A stretch of 64,000 nt of DNA, taken from an uncultured Collinsella sp. GTDB lineage: Bacteria > Actinomycetota > Coriobacteriia > Coriobacteriales > Coriobacteriaceae. This document shows positions 8,469-16,925 of this stretch, one piece after another. The stretch covers positions 1 to 64,000 of the forward strand of contig UQHR01000005.1 in the NCBI GenBank assembly GCA_900540905.1. Direction: 5' to 3'. The notes beneath the pieces were generated by a model, which did no database searches, had not been told where the DNA came from, and worked only from the letters and a program-made list of their open reading frames with translations. The position numbers and the translations under genes were made by a program. Numbering within the stretch: the first letter of the stretch is position 1; each line of letters opens with the position of its first letter.

Positions 8469-9956
8469 ATGGCATTTCCGGAAGGTTTCCTGTGGGGTGG
8501 CGCCACCGCCGCCAACCAGTATGAGGGCGGCTGGGAAGAGGGCGGCAAAGGACCGAACACCTCGGACGCCATGACCAGCGGTAGCCATACGGTGTCACGG
8601 CAGATAACGTGGCGTAATACCGCGACAGGGGAAACCGGCGCGCTTCCCGTGTATGCGGTTTGCGAGGAGGGACTTCCTGAAGGGCTGGAGGTGGCGGTGG
8701 TTGATGGCTACTACTATCCCAGCCACACGGCCACCGACTTCTACCACCACTACGCCGAGGACATCGCCCTCATGGGCGAGATGGGCTTCAAGTGCTTCCG
8801 CCTGTCCATGAACTGGGCGCGCATCTTCCCCACGGGCGAGGAGGCTGAGCCCAACACCGAGGGTCTAGCGTTCTACGACGCCGTGTTTGACGAGTGCGCT
8901 AAGTACGGCATCGAACCGCTCGTGACGCTCTCGCACTACGAGACCCCGCTCGCGCTCGTGAACAAGTACGGCGGTTGGAAGAGCCGCGAGCTCATCGACC
9001 TGTTCGTGCGCTACGCCACCTGCGTCATGAAGCACTATCAGGGCAAGGTGAAGTACTGGCTCACCTTCAACGAGATCAACATGATGAGCATGGGGAGCTT
9101 CATGGCGGGCGGGCTTACGGATGGGAGCCCCCATGCGAAGGCCCAGGCGGCGCACAACCAGTTCGTGGCGTCTGCCCTTACGGTTCGGTCGGCGCACCAA
9201 ATCTCCCCTAAGATCATGGTGGGTCAGATGCTCGCGTACAACCCCATCTACTCCTATTCCGCCGACCCCGCCGATCATCTGCTCGCCATGGAACGCGAGC
9301 GTGACGCGCTGTGGTATGCCGACGTGCAGGTGGGCGGCCACTATCCCGCCTATCGCTTGAGGGAGATGGAGCGCGCGGGCATCAAGCTGGAAATGGGCGA
9401 GAACGACCTCGAGCTTCTCGCAACCTATCCGGCAGATTTCCTGTCGTTCTCGTGCTACGGAGGCTCGACGGTATCGTTGCGCCAGAAGGAGCTCGAGGTC
9501 GCGTCCGGCAATCTCGCTTTCGGCATGGTGAAAAACCCCTACCTCGAGACCAACGCCTGGGGCTGGGCGACCGATCCGTACTGCCTGCGCATCGCCTTGA
9601 ACGAGCTCTACGACCGCTATCACAAGCCGCTTTGGATCGTGGAGAACGGTATCGGCTGGAGCGACGAGGTGAAGGCCGACGGCTCCATCCATGACGGCTA
9701 CCGCATCGACTACCTGCGCAAGAACATCCAGAGCATGGAGGATGCCGTGGAACTCGACGGCGTGGACCTCATGGGCTACACCATGTGGGGCTGCATCGAC
9801 CTGGTCAGCGCCGGCACGGGCGAGATGCGCAAGCGCTACGGCTTCGTCTACGTCGACCGCGACGACGAGGGCAAGGGCACGCTCGCGCGCAGCCGCAAGG
9901 ACAGCTTCTATTGGTACAAGAAGGTCATCGAGAGCAACGGCGAGGACCTGGACTAA
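8469..9956 (+). CDS. GH1 family 6-phospho-beta-glucosidase (second copy)
   Basis: A 495-residue GH1 enzyme. Acid/base Glu202 lies in WLTFNEIN and nucleophile Glu392 in WIVENG; the phosphate-binding stretch near the end is TGEMRKRYGFVYVD. It resembles the BglA/BglB/AscB type, with the extra N-terminal loop (about residues 35-85) these enzymes carry. ATG 8469 is chosen because AGGAGG lies 7 bases upstream and FPEGFLWGG starts there. It follows the PTS genes and precedes the ROK kinase, so it should cleave the imported phospho-disaccharide to glucose-6-P (or GlcN(Ac)-6-P) plus a free sugar that the kinase can phosphorylate. Codon use is more GC-rich than in the first GH1 gene. Confidence 0.93.
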   Translation: MAFPEGFLWGGATAANQYEGGWEEGGKGPNTSDAMTSGSHTVSRQITWRNTATGETGALPVYAVCEEGLPEGLEVAVVDGYYYPSHTATDFYHHYAEDIALMGEMGFKCFRLSMNWARIFPTGEEAEPNTEGLAFYDAVFDECAKYGIEPLVTLSHYETPLALVNKYGGWKSRELIDLFVRYATCVMKHYQGKVKYWLTFNEINMMSMGSFMAGGLTDGSPHAKAQAAHNQFVASALTVRSAHQISPKIMVGQMLAYNPIYSYSADPADHLLAMERERDALWYADVQVGGHYPAYRLREMERAGIKLEMGENDLELLATYPADFLSFSCYGGSTVSLRQKELEVASGNLAFGMVKNPYLETNAWGWATDPYCLRIALNELYDRYHKPLWIVENGIGWSDEVKADGSIHDGYRIDYLRKNIQSMEDAVELDGVDLMGYTMWGCIDLVSAGTGEMRKRYGFVYVDRDDEGKGTLARSRKDSFYWYKKVIESNGEDLD

Positions 9957-9980
9957 CCCTATGGGACAGGGGATAAGATT

Positions 9981-10889
9981 ATGGACTGCTATTTCGGTAT
10001 AGATGCGGGCGGCACTCAGGTGAAATGGGCGGTGGTGAACGCCGACTACCACATTGAGGAGCACGGAAGTATCCCAACATGCACCTCGCCCGCCGACCAG
10101 GTTATCGAAACGTTCCGCTCGGTGATCGAGCCCCATCGCGCCCGGGTGAGGGGTGTGGGAATAAGTATGCCCGGAGTCTTTTCCGAAGGCGATTCCGATG
10201 GCGTGGTTGGGGGAGGCGGCGCCCTTCACTGTTTGGACGGATATCCGCTCGGTCGCATCTTGCGCGAGAGCACGGGGCTTCCCGTAACCATCGAGAACGA
10301 TGCGATGTGCGCGGCACTGGGAGAATATGCCGTCGGCGCGCTGAAGGGGGTCTCCCTGGGGTTGATGGTGGTGATCGGTACGGGTCTCGGCGGTGCCATC
10401 GTTGTTGACGGTCACATCTTGCGAGGCGCGCACAATCTCGCCGGCACCGTGTGCTTTGTGAGCAACGATGTGCGCAAGCCCGTGACCTTTGGGTCGGTGT
10501 ACGGTGATGTCACCAGCTGGCGGGCGCTCCGAGACCAGGTGTGTGCGGCGAAGGGGATTGATCCGACCGATGATATCGACGGATATCGGATTTTCTCTTG
10601 GATTGAAGAGGGGGATGAGGACGCTCGTCGCGGTCTGGATGCATACGCGTTGGTTTTCGACAACATGCTGATGGGGTTGCAGTCGGTCATCGACCCTGAG
10701 GTCATCGTGGTCGGCGGCGGAATCAGCGCCCGTCCCGAGCTATTTGAGGCATTTGAGCGCATGATGGATCAGGCTCACGTTCTTCCCATCATACCGAGGC
10801 CCTGCATCAAGCCAGCACAGAACGGCAACGATGCCAATTTGCTTGGCGCTGTGCGCACGCTGCGCCGCTCGCTTGGCGAGTGCGATTGA
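9981..10889 (+). CDS. ROK-family sugar kinase
   Basis: A 302-residue kinase beginning YFGIDAGGTQVKWAVV, the phosphate-1 loop of the ASKHA fold, with IENDAMCAALGEY (catalytic Asp in the ENDA motif) and a glycine loop LMVVIGTGLGGAIVVDG. The zinc-binding C-x-C-G-x2-G-C motif of many ROK proteins is absent, and there is no N-terminal HTH, so it is an enzyme, not a repressor. It starts 24 bp after the GH1 gene and should phosphorylate the hexose released by that enzyme. A beta-glucoside kinase (BglK-like) role is an alternative but is less needed where a PTS is present. Confidence 0.85.
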   Translation: MDCYFGIDAGGTQVKWAVVNADYHIEEHGSIPTCTSPADQVIETFRSVIEPHRARVRGVGISMPGVFSEGDSDGVVGGGGALHCLDGYPLGRILRESTGLPVTIENDAMCAALGEYAVGALKGVSLGLMVVIGTGLGGAIVVDGHILRGAHNLAGTVCFVSNDVRKPVTFGSVYGDVTSWRALRDQVCAAKGIDPTDDIDGYRIFSWIEEGDEDARRGLDAYALVFDNMLMGLQSVIDPEVIVVGGGISARPELFEAFERMMDQAHVLPIIPRPCIKPAQNGNDANLLGAVRTLRRSLGECD

Positions 10890-10938
10890 TTGGCGGCTGG
10901 TGGCCCGACTCGCGGCCTCCTGTCCTAAAAAAAGAGTA

Positions 10939-10977
10939 TGGGCTCCTTCGTTCATTCGAACGAAGGAGCCCACGTTT
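10939..10977 (+). terminator. Rho-independent terminator after the sugar operon
   Basis: Perfect 15-bp arms TGGGCTCCTTCGTTC (10939-10953) and complement (10958-10972) with loop ATTC, followed by CGTTTT. Confidence 0.8.
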
Positions 10978-10984
10978 TGTAAGG

Positions 10985-11022
10985 GGCCTCCTGGCGAATT
11001 TTCATTCGCCAGGAGGCCTTTT
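10985..11022 (+). terminator. Second hairpin/terminator in tandem
   Basis: 14-bp arms GGCCTCCTGGCGAA (10985-10998) and complement (11005-11018), then TTTT. Same tetraloop-adjacent layout (TTCATTCG) as the preceding hairpin, so the two may be paired copies of one element family. Confidence 0.65.
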
Positions 11023-11043
11023 GCTGTTGATCGAGAATGTCGC

Positions 11044-11245
11044 TGGACAGTTAGTTCAGATACGTATTTTTCAGAGGGTGTGTAAAGGCCGACCTGAGCC
11101 CGATTGGGCTGAATTTGACTTTCTGAACCGGTGGAGACGCTCATATAAGGGGGAGAAAGGTTGTCATGGGGCTCAAAGTGACTTCAAACCACTCTATTAG
11201 CGCCAAGAAGCACGGCCAAAAAAACGTATCTGAACTAACTGTCCA
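11044..11245. repeat. 202-bp foldback element with 22-bp terminal inverted repeats
   Basis: Perfect 22-bp ends, TGGACAGTTAGTTCAGATAC plus GT at 11044-11065 and the complement at 11224-11245. The interior also partly pairs (GGGCT... around 11110 with AGCCC... around 11168). No open frame of note inside. Resembles a MITE or other non-autonomous palindromic element. Confidence 0.65.
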
Positions 11246-11319
11246 CAACCCTCCGCAAACCTTTCATTCCAACCCAAATCAGCCAACGTACGTCACAGCA
11301 ATCCCCGGTAGGTCGAGGG

Positions 11320-11405
11320 GTGCTTTGCGGGCGGGACAGGCTTTATCTGAACGACTTTGCAAAGCAACCGGAGTGAAGATAAAGCCTGTCCCGCCCGCAA
11401 AGCAC
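11320..11405. repeat. 29-bp perfect inverted repeat upstream of purE
   Basis: GTGCTTTGCGGGCGGGACAG plus GCTTTATCT at 11320-11348 is perfectly inverted at 11377-11405 around a 28-base centre. It contains the GGGACAG core seen in other gaps of this window. Probably an REP-like repeat; a role in purE transcript control is possible since the next gene starts 97 bp on. Confidence 0.7.
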
Positions 11406-11501
11406 CACGCAGACCGCAGGGACGGGAGCAGCTATACTACTCTCAGTAGTTAAGGGTCGCGGATTCGCCGCGTCACCGCTCTCAACAGGAGGTCTTTGTT
11501 T

Positions 11502-11966
11502 ATGGCAGATCAGAAGCCGGTTGTCGGGATCATCATGGGCTCCAAGTCCGATCTGGGCGTTATGGAAGGTTGCACCGCCGAGCTCGAGGCGCTGGGTGTG
11601 CCCTATGAGCTCGTCATTGCGAGCGCGCACCGCACGCCGGCGAAGGTCCACGAGTGGGCTTCGACTGCTGCCGATCGCGGCATCAAGGTGATTATTGCTG
11701 CCGCTGGCAAGGCTGCTCACCTGGGCGGTGTCGTGGCTGCGTTTACCCCGCTGCCGGTTATCGGTGTGCCCATGAAGACGAGTGACCTGGGCGGCATGGA
11801 CTCGCTGCTGTCGATGGTGCAGATGCCCTCGGGCGTGCCCGTGGCCTGCGTCGCCATCAACGGCGCCAAGAATGCCGCCATCTACGCCACGCAGATCCTG
11901 GGCGCCTGCGACCCCGAGTATCGCAAGGTTATCGAGAAGATGAAGCAGGAGATGGCTGACGCCTAG
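11502..11966 (+). CDS. purE: N5-carboxyaminoimidazole ribonucleotide mutase
   Basis: A 154-residue class I PurE that converts N5-CAIR to CAIR in purine synthesis. Visible hallmarks: GIIMGSKSDL near the N-terminus (substrate phosphate loop), SAHRTPAKV, AAAGKAAHLGGVVA and the PVIGVPM strand. ATG 11502 has AGGAGG nine bases upstream; a TTG two codons earlier is too close to it. It is separated from purF/M/N by 3 kb of unrelated genes, and no purK is next to it. Full family length. Confidence 0.95.
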   Translation: MADQKPVVGIIMGSKSDLGVMEGCTAELEALGVPYELVIASAHRTPAKVHEWASTAADRGIKVIIAAAGKAAHLGGVVAAFTPLPVIGVPMKTSDLGGMDSLLSMVQMPSGVPVACVAINGAKNAAIYATQILGACDPEYRKVIEKMKQEMADA

Positions 11967-12001
11967 CCGCTCTGCCGTTTCACCGCAGTATAAGGAGAGC
12001 C

Positions 12002-13000
12002 ATGTCCGACTATCAGGGAAAACGTTTTTCGGCTTCGCAGATTCCCGATCCGTCGAAGCCGGGTGCTGCCCATGCGGCGCAGCAGGGTCGGACATCCTCT
12101 CCTCAGCAGCCGCGTGCACCGCGCCCCGTGACACCGGCGAAGCATTGCCGCCCGGATACGCCGGCTGCGTATCGCCCCTCGTCATACAGCACGGCCAAGA
12201 AGCCGCCCCGGTCTTCATCGCACGCCGCGCCGTCGGATTACGCCGAGCCGCCACGCAAGAAGCGCCGCTCCGTCATCCCCATCCTGCTCATCATCATCGG
12301 CATCGGCTTGATTGTTGCCGCCGCTGCCATCTTTATCAATGCGCAGATTGGCTACAAGCAGGCGAGCGAGTCGTATCAAAAGATCGAAAAGCAATATGTG
12401 AGCGACAAGGACGCCAGCGGCGTGCCGATTATCGACTTCGATGCGCTTGCTCAGACAAACCCCGAGATTGTGGGTTGGATTTATGTGCCGGGAACCAACA
12501 TCAACTATCCCGTGGTGCAGACCAACAACAACTCCAAATACCTCAACACGCTGTTTGACGGTACATCTAATGCGTCCGGCGCTATCTTCTTGGATAGTGA
12601 TGATACCGCGCCGGGAATGGTTGACCAGCAGACCACGATCTACGGCCACCATATGAACGACGGGTCGATGTTCAACGTGATTTCGGACACCACCGACCAG
12701 GCGACGTTCGATAGCATCGAGTTTGTGTATTACATCACACGGGATGCTACGTATAAGCTGCGACCACTGGCGACCAAAGTTGTCGAGGACACGTATGCCA
12801 AGGCTCGCACGCCCAATTTTGAGGGCGATGACGGGCTCAAGAACTATCTGTCCGAGATGCTCGACGGTGCCTCTGCCGTGGCGAGCGATGCCACCGATCG
12901 TGCCGCTTCGGCAACCAAGGTCGTAACGCTTGTTACCTGTCGTTCGTTATCGCTGAGCAACACGCGTGCCGTCATGGTGCTCACGTCGGTCGAGGAATAA
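12002..13000 (+). CDS. srtB: Class B sortase
   Basis: A 332-residue type II membrane protein: a long Pro/Ser/Arg-rich cytoplasmic N-terminus (1-90), one TM helix at about 93-112 (IPILLIIIGIGLIVAAAAIF), then the sortase fold. Catalytic residues are His216 or His217 in TIYGHHM, Cys313 in VTLVTC and Arg322 in LSNTRAV. GWIYVPGTNINYPVVQ is the usual class B/sub-family start of the barrel. Sortases cut LPXTG-type sorting signals and link proteins to the wall; the LPTTG surface protein at 51.4 kb is a possible client, although it is not adjacent. AAGGAGAGCC precedes the ATG, 35 bp after purE, so the two may be co-transcribed. Confidence 0.9.
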   Translation: MSDYQGKRFSASQIPDPSKPGAAHAAQQGRTSSPQQPRAPRPVTPAKHCRPDTPAAYRPSSYSTAKKPPRSSSHAAPSDYAEPPRKKRRSVIPILLIIIGIGLIVAAAAIFINAQIGYKQASESYQKIEKQYVSDKDASGVPIIDFDALAQTNPEIVGWIYVPGTNINYPVVQTNNNSKYLNTLFDGTSNASGAIFLDSDDTAPGMVDQQTTIYGHHMNDGSMFNVISDTTDQATFDSIEFVYYITRDATYKLRPLATKVVEDTYAKARTPNFEGDDGLKNYLSEMLDGASAVASDATDRAASATKVVTLVTCRSLSLSNTRAVMVLTSVEE

Positions 13001-13067
13001 GTTGTTCGAGAGTAGCTAAAAAAGCCCCGTTCCAAATTGGCTACTCGATGACGGTAAGGGAGAAATG

Positions 13068-13484
13068 ATGCTTGAGAACGGCAAAACGATGCCTTCGATT
13101 GATGCTTGGCTGCGCGAGGCCAAGGTCGATTCGTCGGCACCTGCGTGCGGTATGTATCTGACACATAACGGTGTGGTGCGCGCGACGCCCAAGGCCGAGG
13201 CGCGCGGTGTCGAGACCGATGGCGTGGCGCCGGGCCACAAGGTGGGCGGCATGGTGTTTGGCTACGACGCCAGCAAGGTACAGGCCGCCATCGAGGCGAC
13301 GCGCGCGATGCCGGGTATCGGCTATGTGCGCGTGTGGCTGGCAAGCGGCGAGCTTGCCGTAGGTGACGACATCATGCTCGTGCTCATCGGCGGGGACATT
13401 CGCCCGCACGTGGTCGATGCGCTGCAGGCGCTCGTTGGCACCATCAAGAATGAATGCGTGAGTGAGGTCGAGCGCGAGGCGTAG
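13068..13484 (+). CDS. MoaE-like protein with altered active site
   Basis: A 138-residue protein whose layout follows molybdopterin synthase large subunit MoaE: an early GMYLTHNGVVRA strand (MoaE has a similar G-x-V-R element), a middle strand IGYVRVWLASGELAVGDDIM (compare HRxGxLxVGD) and a last helix HVVDALQALVGTIKNE. The family ends in K-x3-P-x-W-K-x-E; here the second Lys and the Trp are replaced (IKNECVSEVE), so catalysis is doubtful. No moaD or other molybdenum cofactor gene is close. ATG 13068 or the adjacent ATG 13065 can start, behind AGGGAG. Could be a repurposed MoaE-fold protein. Confidence 0.5.
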   Translation: MLENGKTMPSIDAWLREAKVDSSAPACGMYLTHNGVVRATPKAEARGVETDGVAPGHKVGGMVFGYDASKVQAAIEATRAMPGIGYVRVWLASGELAVGDDIMLVLIGGDIRPHVVDALQALVGTIKNECVSEVEREA

Positions 13485-13514
13485 AGGCTTGCGTCGATAG
13501 AAAGCTCGTTTATA

Positions 13515-13553
13515 AAAATGCCCGCCGGTACGTGTGATACCGGCGGGCATTTT
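13515..13553. terminator. Bidirectional terminator
   Basis: AAAATGCCCGCCGGTA (13515-13530) perfectly inverted at 13538-13553, with A-run on one side and T-run on the other. It lies between the convergent MoaE-like and CmpB-family genes and can serve both. Confidence 0.85.
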
Positions 13554-13574
13554 GCGTTTTGGGCGCGGTTGGCG

Positions 13575-14804
13575 CTACACGCGCGTCGCATCCTTGGGGC
13601 TCATGGTCATGCTCTGGAAGCGATTCTCCATAAAGTCATTATCGAAGTACTTGCCGTAGAACTGCGCAACGGGAATATCCGGTTCCGTGCCGTTGACGCG
13701 CTGATACCAATAATCGAGCGACTGCAGCGTCATAACGCCATCGACCAGCATAATGATGGTGAAGATGACGGTAGCCGAGTAGCGGCTCTTCCACGGAATC
13801 ATGTTGATGAGCTTGAGCAGCCTCGGCAACAGCAGCTTGATCCAGATGAGGCCACCCAGGCCCCACAGGCAGGCGAAGCCCGTGCAGGTACGTCCGCCGG
13901 TAAGGACGGCGAGCGGATCGGGCATGCCAAAGAGCTTCATATGCGAGTAGCTCCACGAGACCACGCCAAACGAGGTCTGCATAAACCAGCCCACGAACAC
14001 CTCAAAGCTTGCGCCGAGCAGCGCGCTCACCAAAAAGATAATGATGGGGTTCTTTTTGTAGAAGCGGTTGAGCACCATGGTCATGAGTACGGCGCCAAAT
14101 CCGTAGATGGGGCTGAAGGGGCCAAACAGCATGCCGGCGCGGTTCTGGTAGACGCCCGGGTCGTCGACCGTCATGTGCCAGATGTCCTCGGCGATCAGGC
14201 CGAGTATGCAGCAGACAAAGAATACCCAGAACAGGTTGAAGTAGTTGAGCTTGATGTAGCCCTCGCCGGTTTCATCGCGCCCGAGCATGCCCTCGGCGGC
14301 GGCGTCGCGATCGAGCATCTCCTGCAGGCGGCGCTGCAGCTCGCGCTCCTGGCGCAGCGTGGGGTCGACGGTGGTCGAAAGCGCGACTAGGATGCCGAGC
14401 TGGATGGCAGGGCGAAGCAAGAAGGGCCCGATGCCCTGGAGCATCACGTCAACCAAAAGCTCGATGACGGTAAACGCGATAAGGATATAGGATAGGCGAG
14501 CGGCGTTGCGGCGCTGGTTTTTGATAAGGTCCAGGCCAAAGATGATCAGGATGACGGCGCTTGCCGCAGAGAGCATGATGCCGGCGACGATAAGGCCGAC
14601 CGCGACGAGCGCGTTGTCGCCGAGCTTGGCGGCGGCGTTGCCGTTGATGAGCGCGGTGATGACCTGCCACATAAAGGCGCCGACCGACGGGAGCGTGCCC
14701 ACGCCGGACAGGATGCACAGGACGGCGTACACCTTAATGATGAGGGGGATCTTCTTGACCTCCGTGGCGCTGGGGACGCTGGGGTCGAGTTCGTTTCGAT
14801 CCAT
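13575..14804 (-). CDS. CmpB-family putative ABC transporter permease (membrane protein)
   Basis: A 409-residue multi-spanning membrane protein. The C-terminal half (from about LFWVFFVCCILGLIAED) matches the ABC_trans_CmpB family: GPFSPIYGFGA, then LGASFEVFVGWFMQ and CLWGLGGLIWIKLLLP. The N-terminal half adds about four TM helices (IIKVYAVLCILSGVGTLPSV and on) and an Arg/Glu-rich cytoplasmic segment (LRQERELQRRLQEML). ATG 14804 is used because AAAGG precedes it and MDRNELDPSV looks like a true cytoplasmic start; the frame stays open upstream without family similarity. Its function is not known; no ATPase gene is adjacent. Faces away from purF. Confidence 0.75.
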   Translation of the reverse strand: MDRNELDPSVPSATEVKKIPLIIKVYAVLCILSGVGTLPSVGAFMWQVITALINGNAAAKLGDNALVAVGLIVAGIMLSAASAVILIIFGLDLIKNQRRNAARLSYILIAFTVIELLVDVMLQGIGPFLLRPAIQLGILVALSTTVDPTLRQERELQRRLQEMLDRDAAAEGMLGRDETGEGYIKLNYFNLFWVFFVCCILGLIAEDIWHMTVDDPGVYQNRAGMLFGPFSPIYGFGAVLMTMVLNRFYKKNPIIIFLVSALLGASFEVFVGWFMQTSFGVVSWSYSHMKLFGMPDPLAVLTGGRTCTGFACLWGLGGLIWIKLLLPRLLKLINMIPWKSRYSATVIFTIIMLVDGVMTLQSLDYWYQRVNGTEPDIPVAQFYGKYFDNDFMENRFQSMTMSPKDATRV

Positions 14805-15051
14805 ACATAACCTTTCTCGTTTTGCTGTAGGTACAAGGATACGCCGCCGACCTGCCAAAAGACAGGACGAACGTCCCAATTGCAACAATGCAAACCCCAA
14901 CGGCGGGCGAGACGCGTCGCAACGGAAGTATGCGGGATCGTCGGTCCCGAGGCGCCTGCCCAATAAAATGTTTGGCTGCAAAACGGATTATAAGCTCGGT
15001 GGGCTTTTAAAAAGCGCTGTTCATGCGCGGGAGTGCTTGTCTTGCCGTGCG

Positions 15052-15057
15052 TATAAT
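15052..15057 (+). promoter_or_regulatory. Likely -10 box of purF
   Basis: TATAAT, an exact consensus match, 42 bp before the purF start, within GTGCGTATAATAGGG. No good -35 at 17 bp is seen. The rest of the 294-bp gap to the divergent CmpB gene shows no gene and no recognisable riboswitch. Confidence 0.5.
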
Positions 15058-15098
15058 AGGGCAGGTAACGCCAAATAACGAGGCTCTGAGGGGATGCC

Positions 15099-16769
15099 AT
15101 GTCTCAAGAAACCATCCGCGCGGCCGAGCGTGCCGCGGGACAGGTGAAGACCATGTCGACGTATGATCCGGACTCCGACCAGCTGCATGAGGAATGCGGC
15201 ATTTTTGGTGTGTGGGCACCCGATCGCGATGTGGCCCGACTGACGTACTTTGGTCTGCGCGCGCTGCAGCATCGCGGCCAGGAATCGGCGGGAATCGCCG
15301 TGGGTGATGGCGGCACGGTTATGGTCCGCAAGGATCTGGGCCTGCTCGACCGCGTGTTCTCCAACGCCGACCTGTCGACACTCTCCGGCCAACTGGCCGT
15401 GGGCCACGTGCGCTATGGCACCGCCGGTGCCAAGAGCTGGGAAGCCTCGCAGCCGCATCTTTCTACCATCAACAGCGTCATTATCGCGCTTGCTCACAAC
15501 GGCACTCTGGTCAACACCGACGAGCTGCGCCGCCAGCTGATCGAGCTGGGCGTGCCGTTCCTCTCCAATTCGGATTCCGAGGTCGCGACCAAGCTTATCG
15601 GCTACTTTACCCAGCGTACGGGTCATCTGCGTGAGGGCATTCGCAAGACCATGGAGCTCGTGCGCGGCGGCTACGCCATGACGCTCATCAACGAGCAGGC
15701 GCTCTACGCATTCCGCGATCCGCACGGCATTCGCCCGCTCGTGCTGGGCAAGCTGGTGGACGAGGGTCTGGACCAGGCCGATGCCGCATCCGTTTCGCAG
15801 CTGCCCTCGCAAGACGGCGCCGCGACGGTCGACTCCGCCGTCCATGTCACGCGCGCCGGCGGCTGGGTCGTTGCTTCCGAGACCTGCGCACTCGACATCG
15901 TGGGCGCCGAGTACGTCCGTGACGTCCGTCCCGGCGAGATCTTGCGCATCAGCGCCGAGGGTCTGGTATCCGAGCAGGGCGTGCCTGCAGCCGAAGAGCC
16001 CGCCAACTGCATCTTTGAGCAGGTCTACTTCGCCCGTCCCGACTCCATCATGAACGGCAAGAGCGTTTACGCCTGCCGTTACGACATGGGTCGTCAGCTG
16101 GCACATGAGGAGCCCGTCGAGGCCGACCTGGTCATCGGCGTGCCCGACTCCGGCCTGCCGCCCGCGGAGGGGTATTCGCACGAGAGCGGTATTCCCTTTG
16201 GCGAGGGTCTTATCAAGAACCGCTACGTGGGCCGTACGTTTATCGAGCCTACGCAGGAGTTGCGCGCCATGGGCGTGCGCATGAAGCTTAACCCGCTGCG
16301 CGACAACATCGAGGGCAAGCGCCTCGTCGTGATCGACGACTCCATCGTGCGTGGCACCACTATGGTGCAGCTCGTCAAGATGCTGCGCAACGCCGGCGCC
16401 AAGGAGATTCATATCCGCATCAACTCGCCCGAGGTCATCTGGCCGTGCTTCTACGGTATCGATACCGACGTGCAGTCGCAGCTTATCAGCGCCAACAAGA
16501 CGGTCGACGAGATTTGCGAGTATATCGGCGCCGATTCGCTGGCCTTCCTTTCGGTCGAGGGCCTGCTGAAGGTCATGCCCAAGGGCGGTTACTGCGATGC
16601 GTGCTTTACCGGCCGCTACCCCGTGGCGATTCCCGAGAGCTTTGGCCGCGATAAGTTTATGGAGGGCTTTAAGCCCCGCAACCTGGATAAGCCGCTGCAC
16701 TTTGACGACGACGCCGTGGTCGAGAAATACGACGACCGCAGCTGGGAAGAGGAGCACGGCGAGGCCTAA
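15099..16769 (+). CDS. purF: Amidophosphoribosyltransferase
   Basis: PurF makes 5-phosphoribosylamine from PRPP and glutamine, the first step of purine synthesis. The N-terminal class II glutaminase domain begins at Cys33 (HEECGIFGVW), the residue that becomes the N-terminus after propeptide removal; ALQHRGQESAG and GHVRYGT follow. The phosphoribosyltransferase domain carries the PRPP loop LVVIDDSIVRGTT. 556 residues, slightly long because of a 32-residue N-terminal stretch; a start at ATG 15153 (residue 19) would leave a shorter propeptide. An Ala/Asp-rich insertion around SQLPSQDGAATVDSA (about 230-245) is also unusual. Stand-alone transcription unit ahead of purM-purN. Confidence 0.96.
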   Translation: MSQETIRAAERAAGQVKTMSTYDPDSDQLHEECGIFGVWAPDRDVARLTYFGLRALQHRGQESAGIAVGDGGTVMVRKDLGLLDRVFSNADLSTLSGQLAVGHVRYGTAGAKSWEASQPHLSTINSVIIALAHNGTLVNTDELRRQLIELGVPFLSNSDSEVATKLIGYFTQRTGHLREGIRKTMELVRGGYAMTLINEQALYAFRDPHGIRPLVLGKLVDEGLDQADAASVSQLPSQDGAATVDSAVHVTRAGGWVVASETCALDIVGAEYVRDVRPGEILRISAEGLVSEQGVPAAEEPANCIFEQVYFARPDSIMNGKSVYACRYDMGRQLAHEEPVEADLVIGVPDSGLPPAEGYSHESGIPFGEGLIKNRYVGRTFIEPTQELRAMGVRMKLNPLRDNIEGKRLVVIDDSIVRGTTMVQLVKMLRNAGAKEIHIRINSPEVIWPCFYGIDTDVQSQLISANKTVDEICEYIGADSLAFLSVEGLLKVMPKGGYCDACFTGRYPVAIPESFGRDKFMEGFKPRNLDKPLHFDDDAVVEKYDDRSWEEEHGEA

Positions 16770-16780
16770 AGCCTGCCATG

Positions 16781-16815
16781 TAGGGACAGGTTTATTCTGG
16801 TAGGTTTTACCTGCT
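16781..16815. repeat. GGGACAG-core intergenic repeat
   Basis: TAGGGACAGGTTTATTCTGG followed by TAGGTTTTACC, closely matching the arms of the element at 27651-27828 (read inverted at its right end). One of several dispersed copies. Confidence 0.5.
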
Positions 16816-16925
16816 GTTTTGTTGATATGACGGCGTGTGCTGTTATGGCACACGCCGAAATGAACGCAACTATGAGCACCGTTTGGCGCCCGCGCGGCGG
16901 ACGGTAGTGGGAGAGGAAGGCTCAG

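Noticed and set aside
8865..10433. 522-residue open frame on the minus strand
   Set aside because: Antisense to GH1 and ROK genes; His/Ala/Val shadow composition.
11406..11501. Purine riboswitch before purE
   Set aside because: The gap is short and no purine-aptamer core was recognised.
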